Positions 55,454 to 64,000 of a stretch of DNA of 64,000 nucleotides are shown here, in pieces. Position numbers and translations under genes: made by a program. The notes beneath the pieces are model-generated. The model ran no database searches. It had not been told where the DNA came from and saw only the letters and a program-made list of their open reading frames with translations. The stretch's first letter is position 1; each line of letters begins with the position of its first letter. The stretch spans positions 310,001 to 374,000 of the forward strand of contig JAPEHQ010000012.1 in assembly GCA_027405735.1 (NCBI GenBank), given 5' to 3'. The stretch is from Mucor racemosus (Eukaryota > Mucoromycota > Mucoromycetes > Mucorales > Mucoraceae).

Positions 55454-56518
55454 ATGATTCGTACTGTACCATCAATTTATGTTCTTTTGGCATATTCTTT
55501 ATTGACAGTTCAAGCTCAACAACAACAAGCCAACAATGCTGTTAGTCTACCTGCTGTTACTAATGGTAACATGGCGTCTATTTTCCAGAACATGATTAGT
55601 TATTTTAATGAACATCCATTTACAGATACAGCTGGTAAACCATCTCAAGCAGTTCAAAACATGATTCAACAAATGCAATCTACAGATTCATCCAATGCAA
55701 ATGCTGCTACTAATTCTGCAATTAATGTTCCAGTTGCTGATGTCGTTTTACCTGCTATTCCTCCCAGTGCTGCCAATGTAGTACTACCTGCCACTCCACC
55801 TGCTACTAACAATGTCAACGTTGTAGCCAAAAATGCACCTGCTGACATCCCCATTGCTTTAGCTGCTGGAGTTCCTGCATCAGTTGCTGCTGCTGCTGCA
55901 ATTCCTCCCAATCAAGCTGCTACTACTGGAAATAATGCTCCTCAAGAAAATGCAGTTGTTATTTCTGGTGAGCCTGTTGTAAACCAAAATCCATCTGTTT
56001 CTGCCGCTGCAGTACCATCTGCTGCTGCCCCTATTGTTGTACCTGAAGCTCCAGCTGTAGTACCTCAAGTATCAAATGTTGTTCCCGAAGCGTCTGCTGT
56101 AGTACCACCTATTAACCCTTCTGTCGCCGTAGTTTCTCCCGTTTCTCCTTCAGCAGCATCAGTTGAACCCGTAATTATTAATCCCTCGGTTGAGGCAGCA
56201 TCTATTGTTCCTGTATCAACAATCATTGCTTCTGAAATCTCTGCTTTACCTCCTGTACAACCATCTACAACTGTTCCTCATGCACCAACCACAAATACTA
56301 CTATGATGAGTAGAACTAATGCAATGAGTACTGCTACTTTACCTGCTATAAGATCTTTCTCAAATAGTGCTTCTGCTTCAAGATCTGCCTCACCTACAAC
56401 TACTTCTACTATTCCTCCTATTTCTGCTTCTAATAATTTACAACAAGGCAACAATATCGCTCTTTCTATTACACTGAGTTTCGTAGCTGTCATTGTTACA
56501 ATGATTTCTATCCTTTAA
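55454..56518 (+). CDS. Secreted Ala/Pro/Val-rich protein, probable GPI anchor
   Basis: Intronless, 354 aa. It starts with a clear signal peptide (MIRTVPSIYVLLAYSLLTVQ, cleavage after VQA). A short helical part (IFQNMISYFNEHPF) is followed by about 270 residues of Ala, Pro, Val, Ser and Thr with many VVP/VPEA-like words. It ends in a hydrophobic tail (IALSITLSFVAVIVTMISIL) after a small-residue stretch (SASNNLQQGNN). This layout suggests a cell-wall or surface mannoprotein attached by GPI. No enzymatic domain and no recognised family. Low-complexity sequence, so it probably evolves fast. Confidence 0.75.
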   Translation: MIRTVPSIYVLLAYSLLTVQAQQQQANNAVSLPAVTNGNMASIFQNMISYFNEHPFTDTAGKPSQAVQNMIQQMQSTDSSNANAATNSAINVPVADVVLPAIPPSAANVVLPATPPATNNVNVVAKNAPADIPIALAAGVPASVAAAAAIPPNQAATTGNNAPQENAVVISGEPVVNQNPSVSAAAVPSAAAPIVVPEAPAVVPQVSNVVPEASAVVPPINPSVAVVSPVSPSAASVEPVIINPSVEAASIVPVSTIIASEISALPPVQPSTTVPHAPTTNTTMMSRTNAMSTATLPAIRSFSNSASASRSASPTTTSTIPPISASNNLQQGNNIALSITLSFVAVIVTMISIL

Positions 56519-57304
56519 TTCTTGGTGATTTTATATTCAATTTATCACCTTTTCTTTATCTCACTTTAAGCATCATCATTACCTTTTTGCTTTTAAAAAT
56601 AGTTTAGTAAATAATTACGTAGTTATCACATATAGTTTCTAATTTTGCAACATCTCAAATAATAAATCATAATATAATTCCAGTGAATATAATAATAATT
56701 AATATATATTAATAGCATTCTCTTTTGATACTTGATATTATGCAGTATATCAGTTACATTGAGTTAGTGTGTCTAAAAAGCTATTCTAATCTTGTAAAAT
56801 AAATGTCGAAAATAATCAACCCTTGACTTGTTACAATTATATCAAAATAAATGCTCAAAAACGTAGCTTTCTTTTAGAAAATAAAAATACCAGAACATAA
56901 TTTAGGACATTGGTAACAATAAAATGTTGCAATGCCTAGAATATATGCCTTGAGTGAGTAGTTAAAATACTTTAAAGATTGCTGTGTCGCATATTTTTTT
57001 AGAAAAAATAAATTGAAAAACGTCCGTCCGATGAGATTAAATGCACTAATTATCTGGTTTTTGTTAGTAGAGAGATTCACGTATTATGTGTATAGTGTGC
57101 TGCTATAAGTGATTACTTGATTAATCAGATGATATACGCTAAACAATCTTTCAATAATCACCCGGGATCTAAACGCCCCTATTGTTTCCTTGCTCCTCTC
57201 AAAAAATACAAAAACTTTAAATTTCTGAATTTACTGACAAGTTATTTGAACGCCAGTTTTTGTTTGTCTACTTGCTTTAATCCCTTTCGTGTATAAAAAT
57301 TTGA
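56519..57304. other. Intergenic region
   Basis: 786 bp of AT-rich DNA between the surface protein gene and SMG8. Contains GC-richer TCACCCGGGATC and a CT-rich stretch near 57160-57205, likely the SMG8 promoter side. No gene seen. Confidence 0.45.
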
Positions 57305-60300
57305 ATGGATGATATCAATAAACTATTGGATAAAACAGGCCTTTTATCGTTGAAAGATACAGGGCTAACTATAATATCATTATATGGTGTTTCAGAAGCT
57401 AGAAATGCATCAACTATTGCAACCTTAGCAAATACAATAGTAGGAGCAAACGTTTTTACATCAAAGAATGAAGTAATTTTTATTTATTTAATATGAATAC
57501 ATATATAAATGCTAATTGGTTTATATTTAGTCTATAAAAAAGCCTACTATAGAGGTTTGTAGAATCACAAATACATCGTAAATCAAGTGTTTAAAAATGT
57601 TCATATAGTTGATGGAAGGAATCCAATTTTATTTAGATAAAAACTCGAAAACGATATATTTGTTTATGGATTCCAACATGAATACTACAAGTTTGTCTGA
57701 TGAAAAATCATTTTCAGCTAGTATGATGAATCACCAATCGATAACAACCAAAGCATTACTCTTCATGTTGATTGTATCTCACCTTGTTATTGTAAGAACT
57801 CGAAGAGATCAAAAATTCATTGACTAAAACCAAACTTGTTGCGTATAGCCCATTTTACCACCTTCGTTTTTACCTGCTGATTTCTTATCGACATTGGTTG
57901 CACTCGGTCAGATAAAATCCAATATGCACACTCATTTAGCGCAATACCAATCATCATGTTGGAAATATTGGGATATTGCAGTGCCTAATTCATTATTTGA
58001 AAAGAAAGACAACGAAAGGACGAATCCTGGCCTTATGGGTTGGTGGGGTCCAGCAAAAGGCGTTCCTATTGTGGTGTTTGTTATCGCCAATGTCGATTTC
58101 TCAAATATTGTGCCTGCAACCATAAAGAAAATGCAAGATTCTCTTCAAATCAAACTAAAGAATATATTCAGAGCCTTACATTTAATGCCATTAAAACCCG
58201 AAGGAAATTCATCACATCCACCTGTAGAAGTTCGATCTTTATTTGTATTACCATCCACTGCTCAGCCTATCATTCATATTGTACCATCGGCCCCAAAAGA
58301 CTTGATTAATGAAACAAAAATGAACTTTTCATTTGATGAGCCAATATCTTTATCATCTTATATATCATCATCAGAATCTGCTTCAACAAGTTTATATCAT
58401 GATTACAGTGATAAATTATTGAAGAATTATGTCAACATTTGGACAAAAACTGCACTTACAAGACACCCCTTACACAACAACTTTAATAACAGAAAATCAG
58501 ATATTCCAAAGGTAGCTCCATTGCCAACAGGTCTACAATTTACCTCGGCTGTTGTCCCTTTAATGTCATTTATCTTCAATCAATCAATTACTGAAGATGG
58601 TGTTGAATTTAAGAAAGTTATATCGGCTCAATTTCCTAGTACAAAAGGTATGATTCAACAAATTGAAGTTATTTTGAGGAAAAAGATCAGGGATAATATC
58701 GAGATTGAGCGAGTATTTTCTAAAAGGTAAAAGTATGACAAACCAACCATTGAACTTGCTATATTAAATATCTACTATAGCCATTCTATGGATGTTATGC
58801 AAAAGTGCAATGAGGCATATCTGCATGATTCACCACCATTTTATACAGAACAATATCACAAATGGAAGGTAAGAAAGAAAACAAATGAATATCTAAAATT
58901 CTAATGTCGATAATAGAAAAATATTGTCATGAGAATGTATCATTCTCTAGCCCGTGGACCATGTATGGAAGAATATGCTGCAAGGTTAGAACGTGAATGT
59001 GATAATGTTTGGAAAGGTGGTAGACAAAGCTGTGAGCATATCAGTTTAACAGGGAAAGCCTGTCGTTTGAAGATAGGTCATGAAAAGGAAATGATTTCAG
59101 CCAAGCAAATGCGAGATGAACGAGCAGTAATTGTAGATCCAACAAAGCATAATAGTGGATACAAGTTTTTCCACGCATGTAATTGTGGAAAGACACAAAG
59201 AGTTCGAGAGGATCCATTTGATATTGAGGATGCCAACATCAACTTTTATAGTAAATTCAATTGCTGTTTGGGTGTTGGAAGGGCTGCATTAGATATGAAA
59301 AAATCGACATTTGGAGAGAATCAAGACCTTGTATTGGATTACGATGAAATACCAGCTTATAATTCTGCTTTGCTTTATCTTGGAACAGCAAATACATATA
59401 AAAATAATGTTGGTTTGGATAAAGTGGAGGGTTTTATGAACAATACCAATTTCCTTATACCTTGGTCTATCACTACAATAAACGAGTTAAAATTACGCCA
59501 ACAAGAAGCTGCAGATGCTGTAGTAAATACAACAAATAACGATTCAGTTTCTTCCACAACATCACCTAAAATTACAAACGATGCATTTTTAAGATCTAAT
59601 AACAATCAACCAGGTACCCGAGAATCAGAATGGCCTGTACTTGGTAAAGCATCAAGCATGCAAAAGACGAATACGCATATTGCTGCAGCACCTGTTGTGG
59701 CATCATTAGAAGCATTCCCTGCCTTGGGGTCTAATCCTGTATCTACAAGTACTGCACCAACTACTTTTACAACTACATCAGCCATGTCTTTAGCAACATC
59801 AGCAACAGCAGCAACACCGCCAGCACCACCTACACGGCAATTATTTGATACAAGACGTAAAAGACATCATCGTGCTCGGGATAGAATTCAAGGCCTAATT
59901 CGTGGTTATGTTGGTGCCGAATATGAATGTCCTCATGGACATCGATTCCTTAGTTGTGGTGATGGCCGTGTATGTAAGCTGGGCCATGCAGGCCATCCTA
60001 AAGAGCATGGTAATTATTTTGTACATCAAGATCTACCAATTTATGTGATATGCCCATGCACATATGCTAATAATGCCAGCGGTAACGGAAATGCAAATAA
60101 CACAAATAGTAATGGTAGTGCTAATAATGCTAATCACACTATGGAAATCACTGCACAATTGTTGCGATTATATGTTGTTACTCCTGAAGAAGCGATTACT
60201 ATATCAATGGAGCCAAGAATCAAGGTAATTCGTTATTTTTAGGGGCAAATATAGTGTTTAAGTTAATATTCTTGTTAGATCAATATTCCTGGAACTGACG

Positions 60301-60515
60301 AAAGCGTTACCATAAATGTGGATATCGAGGGTTGTCTTTCATTTGGTCCTGGTGGTCTTTATGTATTCCGTTTACCATTTGTATATAGTGACAGTAATGG
60401 CTCTCCTATACCTGTAGAGACAGATATTCAAAAAAGACTCAAAAGTGCCATTTTACAAAAGGATTGTATCAAATTTCACTACAAGGAAGCAGACAAATGG
60501 ATTTTGCCTATTTAA
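57305..60515 (+). CDS. SMG8: SMG8, nonsense-mediated mRNA decay factor
   Basis: Seven exons: 57305-57472, 57531-57554, 57609-57791, 57849-58726, 58781-58868, 58917-60224, 60279-60515; 961 aa. The N-terminal G-like domain reads LTIISLYGVSEARNASTIAT. The middle has PPVEVRSLFVLPSTAQP and SPPFYTEQYHKWKKNIVMRM. The C-terminal region has RLERECDNVWKGGRQSCEH, FFHACNCGKTQRVREDPFD and YECPHGHRFLSCG. These match SMG8, which with SMG9 holds and restrains the SMG1 kinase that phosphorylates UPF1. Length is close to human SMG8. A Ser/Thr/Ala-rich insert lies around residues 670-770. One exon is only 24 nt. Confidence 0.9.
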
Positions 60516-60828
60516 ATGATACTTTGATTTACAAATAACGATACTTTCTGTGTAAACAAACAAATTGAAAGGCATGATTACATCAAATAAATCGAGCAAA
60601 TAACCTCTTTATTTACGATAAAATCAACCTTTTCTCTCTACGTATATTACAACAGGATAGAATGTTTCATTAGGATTTATATTAATAAAGGCTTTGTATG
60701 ACCATTATGCGTAATGACGGTTCAATATCTGTTCGCGGAGTATTTCCAATTTGTGCACAACATTCTAAAACGTTTCCCTGTATCCGTTTTTATCCCTTTT
60801 TATTCTCGAAACCTTTTCCTTATCTCAA
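60516..60828. promoter_or_regulatory. Intergenic region and promoter of the PQ-loop gene
   Basis: 313 bp between tandem genes. Ends with a pyrimidine-rich leader (CCTTTTTATTCTCGAAACC, CCTTATCTCAA) directly before the ATG. No other gene seen. Confidence 0.45.
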
Positions 60829-62022
60829 ATGGAATCAAACAATGATTATATGAATCAACTAATCAAGATATTAGGTGATTCAGAAAACATCGATCCAACA
60901 AGAGAATGTGTTCCTCTCAATGATAAATCAACTTTAATGATTAGCATATTTCTATGCGTTGGTCTAGTCATTTCATATTTACCTCAAGTAAGTTTTTGTT
61001 CTTGGAGAAATGGAAAATACCCGTTTTTAAATAATACAAAAATAGCATTATAGAATTATCGTCAACAAGACAAGCGAGGGATTCAGTGCTTGGTTTTTGT
61101 TGTTGGGAGTTGTTTCTTCAACCTCAAGTTTTTTGAATATTATTCTTTTGCAATGGGACTCGATCGTATGCTGTAAATCACTGGTAAGAATATATATATA
61201 TATATATATACAACCTGACAACAGGTTCGATACTTATTTATATATATAGTCTACTGGTGCATGTATTGAGGGATTAATGGGTATAGTTCAAATCGGATTA
61301 CAGTGGGCAATGTTTAATTTAGTGTAAGTTTGAAAGGAAATTCATGCAACTTTTTCTATATATTAACTCGTTCAATGTTAGGTTTATATTGTTTTTACTT
61401 TATTTTCCTGAGAATAAGAAACGAGCAATCCATCCTCCTTCATCGTTACACTTGGATTTACCCAACAAGATACAACCTCCTCTTTCAGCTGAATGGAAGG
61501 TTTCCTTGGTAGTTGCTGCTACTTGTATAGGACATTTAGCCATCTCCTTTTTTATTTCTGTTTTATTATTGATTATTGTAGGAGGACCTGAACATTGGCA
61601 AACAAATTACTGGGCCGCCTTTTTGGGTATTTTAAGTATGATATTAGCATCACTTCAATATCTGCCACAAATCTACAAGACTTGGAAGAGCAAGGTACAC
61701 ACATACATAAGATTTATGCGCCGAGCTGCACAATTAAATTAATACATTGCATTAGATGGTCGGTGCTTTGAGTATACCCATGATGATGTTACAAACTCCC
61801 GGAACAGTTTTGTTTGTTTATTCACTGGTTGTCCGTCCTGGTACAAATTGGACAGCATGGCTTACTTATATGGTCACTGGTATCTTACAAGGAACCTTAT
61901 TGATCATGTGCATAACCTGGCATTTTAGAAACAAGAAACTTGGTATTCGTGATATTGACACTACCGTAGCTGTCCAAAATGAAAATGAGGAGCCAAATGA
62001 AAGTACTTGTTTATTAAATTAG
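60829..62022 (+). CDS. PQ-loop repeat membrane transporter
   Basis: Exons 60829-60987, 61046-61183, 61250-61323, 61382-61694 and 61756-62022; 316 aa. Two PQ motifs are seen: ISYLPQHYRIIVNKTSEGFS, made across the first splice by taking the upstream of two AG sites, and LQYLPQIYKTWKSK. Several hydrophobic segments (FLLLGVVSSTSSFLNIILL; VVAATCIGHLAISFFISVLL; AFLGILSMILASLQYLP) give the usual seven-helix layout. The family includes vacuolar/lysosomal amino acid exporters and MPDU1-like proteins; the substrate is unknown. The second intron contains a TA microsatellite. The tail is short, acidic and ends STCLLN. Confidence 0.85.
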
Positions 62023-62496
62023 TATCTAAATTATGATATCTATTCAGTGAAAATAAAGATTTGCTTTAAATATGGAGAAGTATGTACATCAATGCGATTG
62101 TTCCATAATGTAGTATGTATTTCAAAATGAGCATTTCGACGTTTATATGGTCAACGGAATAGTTCCCGAGTTAAGATACCCAGAAAAAGAAATACAGGTT
62201 TCTCTATAAAAAAAAACCCAGTAAACAATCCGTTAAATACACACTATTATCAATTAGTTTTGAGCCCTGTATATCATCAGCCAACATATTTGCCCGGTAA
62301 TTTCCCTCGTCGTATCACGTATATAATGTTAAAAAATGCAATTTCTGTTCAATTTGGCGATTCTAAAAACCATTATACCGAAAACTTAAAGGTACAATTG
62401 AAGACATTGGTTGGCATAAATTTTGAAGTTTTTCAAAAACTTTGAAGTTAGACGTTTTCTTCTTTTTATTGGAACTAAATCTTTTAGAAATTAACA
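62023..62496. other. Region between the PQ-loop gene and the transposon relic
   Basis: Holds the 3' end of the PQ-loop gene (AATAAAGATTTGC near 62050). A 61-codon open stretch at 62260-62445 (+, MSPVYHQPTYLPGNFPRR..) has no recognised family and probably belongs to the 5' part of the transposon. The left end of the element was not found. Confidence 0.4.
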
Positions 62497-63760
62497 TGGA
62501 CTACATTAGCTATATACCTCCAAGCGACTATTATATTACTGATGATGAGTCTGAAGAACAGATGGAAGATGTGGCCTATCAATACGGCGACATCGAAAAG
62601 ATAATTGACTTCGATTCAGTTACCGAAATACCCAAAGTGAACTCAAAGCATGGAGATCGACTCACTTACGGAAAACTTGAAAACTGTATTAATTGATGAC
62701 GGTAAAAGAAGGTACAAGAAGTACACACCCGAACAAGTGCGTATGTTCATACAAAGAATGCAAGACGAAGGCACTACTGTACCTAAAGCGGCAGTACGTT
62801 GTAATATCCCACGACAAAGTGCTTACATGCTGCTCAAGGATTTCAACGATAGCAACGATAGTGTATTGCTTGGTTTTGCTCCGAAAGCCAAAAACAGAGG
62901 TGCAAAACAAAAGCTTTTCCTTCAGCATACCCTTTTTTTGATCCAGTACCTTGACAACCACCGGTTCTCAACACTTGGATTAACCAAAGAAGCACTTCTT
63001 AAGCAATTTCTAGACTTAGAAGATATCTCTATTCCTTCTCTGTGGAATCATGTAACAATAGAGTGTGATTTTTCCTTGAAAAGGGCATTTTTATACAATG
63101 AACAAAGAGATGTTGAAAGAACACTTCGTCTTCATTATGAGGTGGTAAGTAAATGGGAAGAAATAGGCGTCGACTTTTAAAAGAATTGCGTATTTTTAGA
63201 TGAAGCAGGCTTTAATACGCATATGATAAGAGGGCGAGCTTAATCTAATGTGGGAGAACCAGCCAATGTAACTGTTCACAAACAAAGAGGTACTAATATC
63301 AGTATCGTTGGATGCATTGCGTATTTTGGAACTGTCAATTTTTCAAAAATTGAGCCTTTAACAAAAGCGGACGCAGAAACGCTGGAACAAGAGTATGCGA
63401 ACCCTGCCATCAAAAAAAGAAAAGCAAAAGATCCTGAAAAGAAAAAGTCTTTAAAAAAGGGAACCGCGGCGTATCATATTGTCAAATTTATGGAAAAAGT
63501 AATGGACACACTTGATGGGCACGACAAAAAAGGATTTTTTATAGTAATGGATAACTGCAGAATTCACCATTCTGCATTTGTTGTTGATGCTATCAATAAG
63601 AAAGGGCATAAACCTTTGTTCATGCCCCCTTACTTTCCTTTTTTGAACCCGATCGAAGGATGCTGGTCAGAAATAAAGAGCAACATTAAGAGAAACCCAC
63701 TTGATAAAGCAGATAATACTTTGACATCTCGCCTAGTGTTCGCAATCGAGCAGTGCGAGC
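62497..63760 (+). pseudogene. Tc1/mariner (IS630-like) transposase, broken
   Basis: Begins MDYISYIPPSDYYITDDESE, then shifts frame near 62650 into the helix-turn-helix part (YTPEQVRMFIQRMQDEG, CNIPRQSAYMLLKDFN). After a stop at 63178-63180 the DDE catalytic domain follows: VFLDEAGFNTH, a second stop in GRA*SNVGE, then GFFIVMDNCRIHHSA and PPYFPFLNPIEGCWSEIK. The three catalytic positions (DEAGF, MDNC, NPIE) are all present, so the loss is recent or only moderately old. The C-terminus is replaced from about 63745 by GCTT-rich low-complexity sequence. At least one frameshift and two stops make it inactive. Confidence 0.85.
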
Positions 63761-64000
63761 ATAGGCAAGCGAAAGAGCCCGAGCACAGGGCTCGTTTGAA
63801 TTGCGCTTTTTTCAGGTTATTACTTGCTTTAGCTTGCTTGATTAAGTTTTTTTTAGCAATTTCCTGCTTGGTGCTCGACGAAAACATTGAATGCTTGCTT
63901 GTATGCTTGCTTGAATTGTTTCAAATTGAAATAGGCTTGCTTGCGTGTAGACCTGCTTGCTTACTTGCTTGCCTTCAAAACTGAAAATGCTCGATATACA
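63740..64000. repeat. GCTT-rich low-complexity sequence
   Basis: Repeated GCTTGCTT words (TTGCTTGCTTGTATGCTTGC, GGCTTGCTTGCGTGTAG, CCTGCTTGCTTACTTGCTTG) spread over about 190 bp to the window end. It replaces the transposase C-terminus. It is a loose tetranucleotide repeat, not a perfect microsatellite. Confidence 0.6.

Noticed and set aside
1..64000. CRISPR arrays, operons, bacterial promoters or replication origins
   Set aside because: None seen. Gene structure with spliceosomal introns and the gene content are eukaryotic; repeats are dispersed transposon families, not regularly spaced arrays.

Overview
The window is AT-rich eukaryotic nuclear DNA. Genes carry many short introns (about 38-130 nt, GT..AG, weak donors) and small intergenic spaces. 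The gene set (RPC82, a Twinkle primase-helicase, DLT1, Som1-like, SMG8, GYP5/EVI5-type TBC protein, PQ-loop protein), together with DIRS retroelements, Fanzor-like relics and Tc1-type transposases, points to an early-diverging fungus, most likely Mucorales. No species is claimed.

Layout. 1-3260: left-pointing DIRS retrotransposon (gag-like, RT/RNase H, start of the tyrosine recombinase, cut by the window edge). 3290-4390: dispersed repeat R1, broken by a solo LTR with a 5-bp target duplication. 4658-13465: gene block with serine racemase (-), RNA polymerase III subunit RPC82 (+), mitochondrial Twinkle-type primase-helicase (+) and a PPR protein (-). 13466-25080: gene-poor and repeat-rich, with R1 copies, a 499-bp TA-flanked MITE, a 3.2-kb element with long inverted arms, a second LTR family and a decayed Fanzor/TnpB-like gene. 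25082-28618: tight cluster of a coiled-coil protein (-), an 80-aa CENP-W-like histone-fold protein (+), an RS-type nuclear protein (-) and DLT1 (+). 28619-35400: mostly non-coding, with a few decayed coding traces. 35401-40503: JmjC/zinc-finger protein (+) and TBC RabGAP (-). 40504-52440: repeats, including a 1,147-bp tract present twice without apparent difference that carries a broken dynein intermediate chain fragment. 52468-62022: COPS9-like (+), bacterial-type glycyl-tRNA synthetase (-), Som1-like (+), a secreted GPI-type Ala/Pro/Val-rich protein (+), SMG8 (+) and a PQ-loop membrane protein (+). 62497-64000: broken Tc1/IS630-type transposase running into GCTT-rich low-complexity DNA.

The host genes are ordinary housekeeping functions: mtDNA maintenance and expression, Pol III transcription, kinetochore, mRNA surveillance, COP9 signalosome, vesicle traffic and translation. 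They share no single pathway. Several short genes (CENP-W-like, COPS9-like, Som1-like) appear only after splicing by eye. The most unusual items are the Twinkle homologue with an intact primase half, the CENP-W-like gene, the Fanzor relic, the gene fragment captured in a repeat, and a short open frame kept across R1 repeat copies.

Splice sites were assigned by eye from reading-frame continuity and GT/AG signals. No alignment, profile search or RNA evidence was available.
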